Positions 1 to 12,400 of a stretch of 64,000 nt of DNA are shown here, in pieces (within the stretch, counting starts at the first letter, position 1; the number at the start of each line of letters is the position of its first letter). The notes under the pieces are model-generated. The model made no database searches. It was given only the letters and a program-made list of their open reading frames with translations, and was not told the origin of the DNA. This stretch comes from Palaemon carinicauda. Its lineage: Eukaryota > Arthropoda > Malacostraca > Decapoda > Palaemonidae. A program made the translations under genes and the position numbers. The stretch lies in assembly GCF_036898095.1 (NCBI RefSeq), contig NC_090726.1, positions 44,706,981 to 44,770,980 on the forward strand. Direction: 5' to 3'.

Positions 1-480
1 CAACGTTCCTGTAGGAAAGAACGCTCTCATAGGAGAAGGCCAGGATCTTTAGAATATTGTGTAAATATACTCCGAACAGTGTGAATGATCGCAAACAGGT
101 AAGGGGGAAAGCAGGTGAGATAGTGAGCGATCGAGAGTAGGTGAGACGACGCTCCTGTAGGAACGCAGGTAAGATGGCACTCCCTTAGGAGCAAGCAATA
201 TTGACAAAATGAGATGAAACACCCATAGGAGCGAGCGATCTAGAGCCAGTAAGGCGCTCATGATCGCAATCAGGTAAGGTGGTACTCCGTTAGGAGCATG
301 AGATTGTGAAGAGGAGCAAGCACCTAGTAGCATGCTAATACATACTATAGCACTAGTGGGCGCAAAGGCTCAACATCTTTTCCTTCGTTCTCGGTGAAGG
401 ACTGGGTACGACTCCCACTGGGAGAGAAATGGTAGCAGTCACAAAACTGTAACTCCCTTTGATCAGCCTAAAATGACTAC
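1..480. other. Degenerate low-copy repeats at left edge
   Basis: Positions 1-310 hold several imperfect copies of a short unit built around 'caggtaag' and 'taggagc' (near 100, 168, 270), spaced 30-60 bases apart. No coding segment is recognised. If SRP9 continues leftward, this is SRP9 intron 2. The rest up to about 1290 is AT-rich with nothing recognised. Confidence 0.35.
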
Positions 481-3400
481 CTCCAAAAAGTTGAAAAAGT
501 CATTTTTTTTTTCCAACCAGCATTGTACTATAAGACAGATTTAAGCTTGGATACACTGTAGGTGCTAAGACATGAAGGTGTGGCAGAGGAAAAGGAATAA
601 CTTTCTCCTATTGCCAGTGTAATAATGTTTGATGCCCCGTTTATGATGTACATTATGACATCACCATTCCACCCTTGCAAGGGAATATAGAGTAAAGCAA
701 GAGTGCTATTATCTGCAGGTACACAGAAACTGTCAACTACAGTTATTGAGAAACTAAAAAACCCCTTCAAATCTCTCATGAATAAATTAGAAGAAATTAA
801 AATAGCCAGCTATGGGTGTGAGAAATACATCCGCACTATCCAGTGGTTACTAAGTGTGCTGGCATGAAGGGAGTTTCCCCTCCATCTACCAGTAACTACT
901 GACATTATTATAAATCTTAAGAGCGGAGTTCTAGCTATGCTGAAAAATAAATGAGCGTTTGTATCCATGTAGGGAAATAAAAAAATTCTAAGGTAAGCAT
1001 GATGTATCAAAGGTACTTTTAATTTACAGCATTGTTTTGTCTTGCATATTAATAAGCAAGTGTTTATCTATTATTCAAGTCCACATAAGAGCCACCTGTG
1101 AACATGGCATTATTGCTGTTGTAAATACAACATAAAAAAAGAAAATAATGACTGTATTACAAACAAGACATCAGTTGAATATGATACGTAGTAAATAGTA
1201 TTTGAATCCACTACTTAACTATAAACTTGGTTAGATTAGATTTACAGTACTTTAAGTCTGTTTGAAAGCTCAATGAATTAACACAAACAAAATGACGAAA
1301 TAAGAAAATTATATTTTTCCTAACTATACAAACCTGAATTCTTTATGAATAAAATTACTGGAAATACGAAGTTAAACTCTTAACTAGGTATAAATAACCA
1401 GAAAGGTAGTTACCCTTCTGGCTGCATTCTAACATCAATTGAAATACATCTGTGATTTATTTGGGGGTGGTGATGGCAGGAAGGTTTGAGTAAAGAACAA
1501 AGGTTTGTATAGTTAGGAAAAGTACAAATTATTTTTAAAATTTGACATTTGTTTCTATACAAATACAAACCATTGTTCTTTACTATCGGAGACTCCTCTT
1601 TAAGAGGGAGGAAGTCACCATTTTTCAACAGGCTGGTAAACCAATCCATGAATCTCGGGCTTTGCATTAGATGCGACAGCCTGAGTTTCTACACCTACTA
1701 AACCAAGAGATGGTTAATGGTAATCCCAGCCCATGCAAAGTAAAGTAGAGGAAAGATTTTAGCCATACTGCACTGAACTGAAAGCTAAAATGCACTTGCT
1801 AACATTTAAAAGTAATAAGTTTGATTGGTTCACCTCATTCCCCTCGTAAGCAAAAAATTCCAACCACTGATAAGATTGTATTTCAAAATCTATAATCTCC
1901 ATAAAAAAAACCTTGAGAATTAATAAGATACTCACAGATCTGTCATCAGTAACTTTCACTTTCAAGCAAGTGTTGCTGTGGTCATATTTCATCGTACATC
2001 TTGTCTGAAAAAAAAAAAAAAAATGATTAGTTAAATTACACTTCAAAAAAATTTACATCTTAAGCTTTAAAATATATTAACCTTGTAAGTTAGCTCAATT
2101 AATAGATAAACCACTATAACTGTAACCACATTTTGAATATTGTACCGGGTACTCAAATATATATTTTATAATTGACGATGACCTTACGGGTTAGCTGAGA
2201 GCATGCATTAAGGGATGGATCGTTGAATCTCCATCTTGAGTCTGGAAATGGTGCCAGGTTTTAGAACTCGGCGTCATCAAGTGGCAATTCCGTATATTTA
2301 TGCCTAAACAGACTCTGGCCAGAATGAGCACCCATCACAGGGTAGCCAAGGGTTACCCACTAAGTCTTCATTTATTTCCATGGCAGTAGAACCTACTGCT
2401 CCCTCCCCCTTTACTACCGAGCCTTCAACACTTGGAAATTCTGTTTTAATGTTCTTATTGTTTTTAAAATATTTTATTTTCATTGTTCATTACTTCTCAA
2501 ATAGTTTATTTATTTCCTTATTTCCTTTCCTCACTGGGTTATTTTTTCCCTGTTGAAGCCCCTGGGCTCATGGCATCCTGATTTTCCAACTAGGGTTGTA
2601 GCTTAGCTAGTAATAATAATAAAAATAAAAATAATAATAAAACAGAAGGGAAAACTCCTCTAGGACCCTTCCATGGAAGATGGGAACCCAAAGGCCCAGC
2701 AACAGCCAAAAAACCTTAGAACCAGAAAGAACAGATCTCTTTGGATCTTTCCTTGGGGGCTGAGCTCTATTAGTTCAGCCACAGCCAAATCTGCAGGAAC
2801 GGAAGAAAGTGGGGGAGCCACGCCTGAGAATCCCTTGTTAGCTGGAACGCGAAGGACCAATAACAGACGAAGGGCTGGAAGAAAGAACTCCCATAGGAAT
2901 ATTCCTTGGAAGCTGGAAACCCGAAGGCACAACCACACCCACATCCCTAAGTTGGAGTTTGCAAAAGTCAGAAGACAGATCATCTATATGAACTGTATCA
3001 GAAGTGGGCCAACTATAAAGGGACCGGATGGAAGCCTCTACAACTCTAGCTATCAAGAGATAACAACCGGGAGCCGTACCAGACAGGCGCCAAAGACTAG
3101 GAGTAGAACCTCTTTTAAGCAAGTTTCAATAAAGATGATCGCTGCCTCCGTATCGTTAATTTTGCAGTGGAGCTTTTCTACTGCTCATATTTTTCTTCTT
3201 TCATCAGTATTGAGTTCTGCCAGTAACTGTGCTATGTTAGTCATTATTGGTAGGGGAGAGCAAAATGCATAAATATTTTTTAATTTTACTAAAAGTAAAC
3301 TTGTCAAGTCATAAGTATTGAATTGCCAAGTTCCTCCTACACTTGAATCAATGTTCATATAGGACAAAAGTGTGTATTAGTGTAGGAACAAATAAAGAAA

Positions 3401-6400
3401 TCAGTAAAGAACCTTTATAATTGCTATACTTTGGAAGAACTTCAAGTGGAACCTACAATACAAGAACTGCGAGATGGCTATCAATCAGACTTCAGTTATA
3501 GTAAATGAAAATAAACATCAACACATTTTATCACTTTTGGGTAAATATATGATACTTTAATTTGTAGGCAGATACATGAACCAAATATTTTTCTTAGGGT
3601 GGGAAAAAAAAATGGCTATTGTACAACAATATCAGGGAACTTGTGCATAAATACAGTATGTGCCTATTATTTGGAAGCTCTTACTTGGTTAAAAAGGCAG
3701 GGTAATGATTAAATAAAAAACACCAGTTGGCAAGGGAATAGCCCACTACAGTTTCCCAGACATGAAATACTGACTTAAAAGTCAGAAGTAGACTTCACAT
3801 TTTAATTAACCAATACGTAACTTATTATGCCCCAGCACCCATTAAAAATGACAAATTTGTAGATAATTTGTATTTTTCCTAACTATACAAACCTTAGCTA
3901 TTTACATAGGGTAATTACTTCGGCGTAGCTGAATGATGAGCCATAGGGATTTTAACGAGGGTTTACTACCCCGCCGCTAGTTAGCGGGGGGAGGGGGGAG
4001 CTAGCTCCCCCCCCCCACACACACACACCGGAGAATGCTTCACTTTGCTTAGAGGTAGGACTTATCCCGGGGGACAGGGCTGGCGGGCAAATATGTGTAA
4101 ATAGCTAAGGTTTGTATAGTTAGGAAAAATACAAATTATCTACAAATTTGTCATTTGTTCCGTAACTGAAATACAAACCACGCTATTTACATGGGGTGAC
4201 TCAACCCTTAGGTAGGGAGGTAAGTCCCTGCCATACTGGCTTTGGCTTGCCCTGGCACTCCATATTCGAGTGTGTAAGTACTCAAGAAATAAGGAGTCCC
4301 TGCTCCTCGCTAGCATGCTGTGAAACTGCTGCGGCCTACATAAGCTGTGTGTGAAGGTGAGAAGTGACTCGTCCTAGGAAGTTGACCTGGAGTTCTTCAG
4401 ATGGAAATCTAGGCTAGGACTCTCCCAATACCACCTTGTCAGGGTATGGGGACATGACAGTATTACACTTAAAACTAGGAACACAAGGGAGCATGGTTTA
4501 CCTGCAGTGGTTCGAGGTCAGCTGTGCAGAGAACCCAGGATGCTGCTTTCTCCCAGGGAGGAGAGGATGAAGAAAAGAATAAGGGCCAGACAGATCTTTT
4601 CATTCACGCAGACTAAAACCGGGTAACAATGCCCTCAACCTTCTGCTACTTGTCCATTAAGGAGTCTGCTGTTAGACCAGCTGTTGTGCAGCCACCACAG
4701 GGCCGATAGAGAACGTATCGAGCCTCCCGTGTGTCACGTCTTGCAGGTAGTGGGCCGTGAAGGTGGTCTGACACTTCCACACCCCAGGTTGAAGGACCTG
4801 CGTCACTGAATAAATTTTCTTGAAGGCCAGGGACGTAGCTATGACCCTGACATCATGCTCACGAACAGGGCTTGCACCCGGGGACGAACTGCAGCTGTTC
4901 TTTTAGGATACAACCTCAGACTCCTCACTGGGCACAGTAGGAGATGGTCTGGGTCATCTGTTACAGAATGGAGACTCAAAACCTGGAAAGAGTCGAACCT
5001 AGGGTCCGGCACTCCCGGATTTTGAGTCTTGGCAACAAACTCAGGGACGAAGCTGAACGTTACCTCCCCCCATCCCCTAGAATGGGCGATGTCGTACGGG
5101 AGACCATGTAGTTCACTGACTCGCTTGGCTGAGGCCAATGCTAGCAGGAAAACCGTCTTCCAGGTAAGGGGGCGATCTGAAGCCTGGCGTAATGGTTCGT
5201 AGGGAGGTCTCTTCAGAGACCTGAGAACTCAAACCACGTTCCATGGGGGAGGTCTCACTTCCGACTGAGGGCAGGTAAGTTCATAACTCCGTATGAGAAG
5301 GGAAAGTTCCAGCGAGGAAGAAATGTCTATTCCTTTAAGCCTGAAGGCAAGACTTAGGGCTGAGCGATAGCCTTTCACTGCCGAGACTGAAAGGCGCATT
5401 TCCTCCCACAAATACACGAGGAACTCTGCTATTGCTGGAATAGTGGCATCGAGGGGAGAGATACCCCTTCCACAACACCAACCACAGAAGACTTGCCACT
5501 TCGCCTGGTAGACCCCTGCGGATGACTTGCGCAGGTGACCAGACATCCTGTTCGCAATTTGTTGCGAAAATCCTATCTCCATGAGGAGATGCTGGATAGT
5601 CTCCAGGCGTGAAGTCGAAGCGAAGCTACGGCTTTGTGGAAGATGTTGGCATGTGGTTGTTTGAGTAGCTCGTGACGTGGAGGGAGTTCTCTCGGAACCT
5701 CCATGAGGAGTTGCAGAAGGTCCAGGGAACCATTCTGCGTGATGCCATTGAAAGATTGACCAATATACTGGTCTTGTTGAGCAACCTCCTCATCAGACAG
5801 AACGGGGGAAAGGCGTACACATCGACGTTGTCCCACCGTTGTTGGAAGGCATCCTGCCAGAGAGCCTTGGGGTCCGGGACCGGGGAGCAGTACAGCGGGA
5901 GCTTGAGGTTCAGCGCTGTAGCGAACAGATCCACTGTCGGGGAACCCCACAAAGTCAGGACTTTGTTGGCTACTTGAGGATCCAAAGACCACTCGGTACT
6001 CACTATCTGCATCGCTCTGCTCAGACTGTCGGCGAGCACATTCCTTTTGCCTGGAATGAAGCGAGCCACTACTGTGATCGAGTGGACTTCGGACCATCTC
6101 AGAATCTCTACTGCAAGATGGGATAGCTGTTCTGAAAAGGTACCTCCCTGCTTGTTGATATAAGCCACCACTGTGGTGGTGTCACTCATCACCACCACAG
6201 AGTGGCCCGCCAGGACTTGGTGGAACTTTTGATGTGCCAGGAACACGGCCTTCATTTCTAGCAGGTTTATGTGAAGGTACTTTTCTGATTCTGACCACAG
6301 GCCTGAGGTCCTGTGGTTCAGAACGTGGGCCCCCACCCTTACTTTGATGCGTCCGAGAACAACATCAAATCCGGGGGAAGGACGAGAAGATCCACTCCCT

Positions 6401-9400
6401 TTCGTAGGTTCTCGTCCGCCACCCACCACTGAAGGTACGTCCGTTCCGCAGGACCCACGGGGTCCAAAGTGTCCGGGGAATAGTGACCTTGATTCCACCG
6501 GGACTTGAGTCGCCACTGGAGAGATCTCATTCTGAGGCGACCGTTGGGAACGATACGGGCCAGGGAGGAGAGGTGGCCGAGGAGACGCAGCCACGTTTGG
6601 GCTGGGAGTTCTTCTCGATTGAGGAAAGGCCTCGCGACCTTCCTCAGCCTTGCTATCCTGTCGTCTGATGGGAAGGCTTTGTGGAGATTGGTGTCTATGA
6701 CCATGCCTAGATATACCAGTTTCTGAGAGGGCTGCAGAGAGGACTTCTCGAGATTTACCATGATCCCTAGATCCTGGCAAACTTCGAGGAGCTTGTCTCG
6801 GTGGCGAAGTAGGGACGCCTCCGAGTCTGCTAGGATCAGCCAGTCATCCAGATAACGAAGGAGACGGATGCTGATCCTGTGAGCCCATGAAGAGATGATG
6901 GTGAAGACTCTGGTGAACACTCGAGGAGCTGTGGAGAGACCGAAACACAGCACCTTGAACTGGTAGATCTTGTTGTCTAGGCAAAATCTTAGGTACTTCC
7001 TTGAAGACGGATGGACTGGGATCTGGAAGTACGCGTCCTTCAGGTCCAGTGTACACATGAAGTCTTGTGGTCTCACTGCAAGCCTGACCGTGTCTGCCGT
7101 CTCCACACTGAACGGAGTCTGTTTGACAAACCCGTTCAGGGTTGAGAGGTCGATGACTGGTCTCCAGCCTCCAGACGCCTTTCTTACAAGAAAGAGTCGA
7201 CTGTAGAAGCCTGGGGACCCGTCTACAACCTCCTGGAGAGCGTCCTTCTTCAACATGGTCTGGACTTCTGCCTAAAGGGCTTGCCCTCTTGCCGATCCCA
7301 TGGCAAGAGAGCTCAACGACACTGGATTCGCAGTCAAGGGAGGTAGAGAAGCTGTGAACAGGACGCGATAACCCTGAGCGATTACGGAAATCGTCCAGGT
7401 ATCTGCCCCGAGTTGCTGCCACCTTGCCGCGCAACTTTGTAGGCATCCCCCACTGGTGGACATGCAGGGGGACTGTCAACCCTAGCGTTTACGGCCTCGG
7501 CCGTTTCCTCTAGTGTTCGTGCCTCCCCTGGAGGACTTCTTGCTCCTTCTGCTCTTGGCAGGAAAGGGCTTAGACACCTTCGGCTTTGCTGCTGTCGTCT
7601 TCTTTGTGTCCTTAGCTGGACGAGGCTGTTGGGCCGCTGGAGGTTTGTAGGGCCTCGATGTCAGGGCCCTATGGATGAGGGAATCCTGGTTGGACTTCCT
7701 CCACCTCTCAGCGGTAAGCTCCACGTCCTTAGGCTCAAACAAACTCTTACCGAGCATGGAAGAGTGTCTGAGCCTGCTAACATCCGAACTGGGAACCTTC
7801 TGGTGGAATCTCTCAGCCACTGCGTCCTGTCGTTTGAAAATCGTATTGGCCCACAAGCTCGAGACTTGGTGGGCCAGAAACTCGATGGTCTGCGTGCCTG
7901 AGACCAAGAAAGTCTCCAGTGCCTTCCTAGTGCTTTCTTTGGAGAGGTCCTCAGACTGCACCAGGATGCCCAGAGACCCCAGCCAGATGTCAAGCCACGA
8001 AGTTGCCTGCATGGCACACTTAGCAACCTTCTCCTGGCTTAGGATCTCAGTAGCTGAGTAGGACACGTGCCGGTTGGAGAGTCTCTCTAACGGGACTCCC
8101 CCGGTGAGTTCTTCCACGGAGTGGTGAATAGGAAGACCCAAACAAGACTCCTCAAGGATCTCAAAGTACCTCCTGTGATGGACTCGAGGAGAAGGGAGGA
8201 GCTTGTTACCGGCGCTGGATCTACTGGAGGAGGCAAGCTCAGAGAGCTGGCCCTCGACCTTGTCCCTGGCACTCTTCATCCCCTGAGACTAGGGCAGAGC
8301 TGCACTGGCCCTACAGGGTCCAAGACCGTGTCCTTACCCTCACGAGGAGGTATCTCTGGGTCTGGAATCCCGTTGAGGTTCCTCATGAGGGTCAGGACTT
8401 GCCAGAACGCGTGTTCTGACTCTTGGTGCTCTCCTCCTGAAGGACTGGCAGCAAAGTCTCCTGTCCCCAGTGGCTCTTCCTGGGGGGACACGTGGACATC
8501 CTCGGAAGGTCTAGCTGGCTCCTGTCTGATCCTTGTTAACGACTTGGGGATCGTCTTAGAGTCCTTCGGTTCCCTCCTGGGAGGGATACAGGACTTGAGT
8601 AACGATGGGTGCAGGCTCTTTTCCACTCCTGGACGAGAAGACTTCTCAGGGAGAGGCGGAGTTTCCCCCATTGGTGCGATGGGGGAACGGTCCGACTCTC
8701 CTGAGGATGGGTAATCCTCATCTGCAGGGGAGGGAGAGAAAGTCTGGGGGGGGTAAGGAGCCTTGCACAAGGATCTGCGAGGAGACAGAATAGTCCTCGG
8801 AGGTGTTTCCACGGGAGGGACTCCTCTCTTCCTCTTCAGGGGGGAGGAAGCCGCCACTGATTTGTGACCCACGTCAGAGAGGACGGGCTTCATAGCCTGC
8901 ACAAGAGCTCTGACCAGGGTCCCGAACCAGGGCTGCTGGCTGACATTCGCACTGTCGGACACTCCCTCTGGAGGGAAGGTGATCGTTCGATCCCTTGGAG
9001 GAGTTGACAAATGAGGGTTCGCCTGAGAAGCTGAAACAAAAGAGTCCTTAGACCTGTCCGGGAACCGCCCCTCCTCCGGCAAGCGTGCTGTTATGCGCTT
9101 GCGGGAAGGGGAACGAGACGATGACCTATCTGCCTGGCTACGCTCGCGCTGGAGGTCACGCGATGGGCCCTGACCAGGATCGCGTGTCATAGAAATCTCG
9201 CGCGCGCGCGTATGGGCGCGGGCGTGAGAGGTTGGTGGAGCGGGAGCGTAGGCGAGGCCACTGGCGCGTGGGCGCGGGCGCGCGTAGGAGATGGTGAGGG
9301 CGTGTGGCGCGCAGCATCCTGATGCGGCACTGACGGGCGCGAGAGGGCAGATGCGCGTGGGCGTGTATCCGGAAGAACCGGGCAAGGGCGCGAGAGTGCA

Positions 9401-12400
9401 GGTTCAGGATAGCGCGAGGGTGGGTTCGCGCGTTGGAGCGTAGGTGGGCGCTGATCCGGGAGAACAGGCATATTAACCTGTGGGAGCGCTGGGCGCGCAG
9501 GGGATCGTGGGTGCGCTGGTGTGCACTGCTGCGGTGGGCGAGCAGGACGCGCGGTTGTGCGCTGGAGGGTTGCATGAGGCGCCTTGAGAGGGACTGGAAC
9601 CTGGCGCGCAACCGGAGCGTCGCGCGCGACGAACGCGTGCAGGATCGCGCTGTCTGGAAGGAGAGTCCAGGTGCCTGTGAGCGCCTGTGCGCTAGCTTAG
9701 GCACCTCCTGGACTGCGCGCTGTGATGTAGAAGCGCGCTGGCGCGTTGGCGAGCGCGTGTGCGATTTAACTGGAACTGCGCGATGGGCGCGCTTCGTGCC
9801 TATCTCCAGACGGGCGCTGCGAGTCCAGAGGTACCTGTGAGCGCCTGTGCGCTAACGTAAGAGCCTCTTGAACTGCGCGCGACGTGGCAGGAACCGGGGA
9901 ACGCTGGGGCGCAGGTGGGCGCTGGATCAGGAACTGCGAGATGGCTATCAATCAGACTTCAGTTATAGTAAATGAAAATAAACATCAACACATTTTATCA
10001 CTTTTGGGTAAATATATGATACTTTAATTTGTAGGCAGATACATGAACCAAATATTTTTCTTAGGGTGGGAAAAAAGGCTGTGGGCGCGCAGGGGAACCC
10101 TGGCGCGTAACAGGAGCAGGGGCGCGCACGCGTGCAGGTGAGCGCTGTGGTGCTAAGACTGGAACAGCAGTAGCAGCAGCATGAGGGCACGCAGGTCGAG
10201 CCTGGAGCTTGAGGGCAAGAGGCGCAGATTTGCGCTCAATGCCCTTAAGCCCCGAAGGGCCCGGTGCCTGCGCAGTGGCAGGATCAGGTGGCGCGTAACG
10301 CGCATCAGCATCCTCGAAACGTGACGGCAGGTCAGCAGGTCTGGAGGGAGACTGGTCACAGGGTCCCGAAGGACGACCATCATCCGAAGGGGATCGCGAA
10401 CGATCCCCGGAGAGGTCTAAGGTGGTAGCTGGCAGGATCGACGAACGGCGAGTCGTCTCCTCCGCAGAGGACTGTGGTGACGACGAGCCGAAGAGGCGCC
10501 TCCTAACTCCCTTGTGAGGGGAGGGAAGGCCTCTACGGCGAAGGGGAAGACGAGCCTTCCGCCTTATACGCCCACGAGGGGCCGTGGGGTCAGCAGGCTG
10601 ACCATCATAGGGCCTCCGAAGAGGAGTCTCTGTGAGTGAACTCCCCCATGGGGGAGAATCACCGGCAGGAGAGACCGTAGAACTTAGATCCTCCCTCGAA
10701 AGGTGTTCGGAGAGGGAACCTAAGCCTTCAGCTACCTCAGCAACAGGAACGGGAGTTTGACTAGACCCACGAGATGCCTCCGTCACAACAACGTCAACAC
10801 CAGACAAAGGATCTATCCCTGCTGTAGTTGGCGATTGTTTGACAGCTGCACCAAGTTTGATCATGTCAAACAGGGCTTCCCTGGAGGGCGAACCCTGCAG
10901 CCCCAAGGAAGCCCAAAGCTGCAACAAATCATGATTATTCACAGGTAAATCAATGTTCATATCCTCCTCCAGCCGCCTCACTATGGGAGGCAACTACCTC
11001 TCCCGCACCCCGGGATCGGTCAACAGCAGTACGGTCTACGCTACCACTCGCCGGCCTCTCGGAAGAGACCGCTCGAGGGGGAGCTTCGGAGGAGGAAAGG
11101 GCTGCGCAAGAAGTAGTCTTGGAATTTTCTCTCTTCAAAGAAGCCTCTCAAGGAGAAAGATCCCTTTTAGACTTTTTCTTCCGACGCCGGGCAAACCTCT
11201 CCCACTGGGAGGTAGACCACTCCCTACATTCGATACATACATTACCGCTATCACACCGTTGGCCCCTACAGTGAGGACACAATGTGTTGGGATCGGTGTC
11301 GACTGCCGACATAAAGGTCCCACAAGGGTGGCCAGGAAGTCCAGGGCATGTACGCATAGTCAGTAAAGGCCAACTTCAAACACACAGGAAAAGAAAAAGC
11401 AAAAACAGATTAAATATGGCAGTCAAAGCGAGGGAGAGAGCAGACAGGTTTGTTCTCCGCCCGAGCCAAAAGTAAAGTGAAGCATTCACCGCTGTGTGTG
11501 AGGAGGGGGGGGGGGGGGAAGCTAGCTACCCCTGCCTACCCCCCCCCCCCCCCTGGTAACTAGCGGCGGGGTAGTAAACCCTCGTTAAAATTTTTATGGC
11601 TCGTCATTCAGCTACGCCGAAGTAATTACCCCATGTAAATAGCGTGGTTTGTATTTCAGTTACGGAACAAACATAAATTAAGATGCCAAACTAGCCAGCA
11701 AATGTCCATTTTTTAAAGCGAATTCCAGTTTCACAAGTAATCAAAGTATCATATTTTTAACCAAACTTTTTAAAAATGGTACAACCATTTATAATAATGA
11801 AGATAACATTTATGTACGACAAAAGCAAAAACTAACAGCCAGATGTCATGACATCATCAGTGCTCACAGCCACTCCCCATCATGTTCTGGTAATAATGTT
11901 TGCCCATCAAACACAGCTCGGTCATGTGTATGTACCCTAAGAATGGTTCTTATGGATGCTGCAAAGCCTTTAAGAGTAAGGATTTAGAGCTGTAAACCTC
12001 CCCAAGAAGGGACAAGGGTTTGAGGTTAGGTTAATACAGTATATGATACTTTAATTACTAGCAAAACTGGAATTTGCTATAAGAAATGGACGAGTGCTGG
12101 CTAGTTTGGCATTTTTCTCTATATGTTTAATGGGACTAGGGCATAATAACTTATGCATCGATCAATTAAAATGTGGTCTATCTCTCACTCTAACTCTATT
12201 GTTTATATCTGGGAGACTGATGGTGAGTTATTGTGCATGCAGTGCTTGCATTCACTTGTGTAGGCTGTTCTGTTTTGTGTATGACAATCATTATAATCAA
12301 TTAAGAGCTTCCAAATATCTACACACGAGTTCCCGCATGTTCTACAACAGCCATTTTTTTTTTTCAGCCTCCCCTTCAGTTTCAGCTTTACCCCAATCAC

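Larger units (their letters stand above)
7482..11366 (-). pseudogene. Element A Gag region, broken into several frames
   Basis: The 5' part of the element on the minus strand. A short N-terminal frame (11357-11148) has a Cys/His-rich start, DPNTLCPHCRGQRC and VCIECREW, possibly metal-binding. Then come a 310-codon frame (10993-10061) that stops inside the 146-bp insert, a 369-codon frame (9385-8276) rich in Arg, Ser and Pro, and a 265-codon frame (8279-7482) ending in a basic tail (KSSRGGTNTRGNGRGRKR). The position before RT and the composition fit a DIRS Gag; there is no further recognisable domain. Positions 9180-10150 are unusually rich in CpG and alternating GC. Confidence 0.55.
3846..11671 (-). 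mobile_element. DIRS-like tyrosine-recombinase retrotransposon A
   Basis: Read on the minus strand the order is 5' ITR (right end), Gag region, reverse transcriptase, RNase H with a connector, tyrosine recombinase, internal complementary region (ICR) and 3' ITR (left end). The ITRs are seen as 3907-4000 against 11540-11630 in inverted orientation. The ICR at 4096-4197 consists of the reverse complement of 3846-3906 followed by the reverse complement of 11630-11671, so the two element ends are joined there and share 'aaa'. This matches the DIRS-1 replication model, in which the ICR templates circle closure (family knowledge). The coding part is broken by frameshifts (near 6345 and 4860) and by the 146-bp insert at 9931. 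It sits in SRP9 intron 1, in the same orientation as the gene. Confidence 0.85.

Noticed and set aside
1..1935. Search for the last SRP9 exon
   Set aside because: No minus-strand segment with the expected Y-K-T..D..K pattern after an acceptor was found, so none is annotated; it is presumed to lie beyond the edge.
2673..3272. 199-codon plus-strand frame
   Set aside because: It follows a degenerate 80-bp tandem repeat, with no domain and overlapping frames on the other strand.
8121..8714. 197-codon plus-strand frame within element A
   Set aside because: It lies antisense to the Gag frames and is a shadow of their composition.
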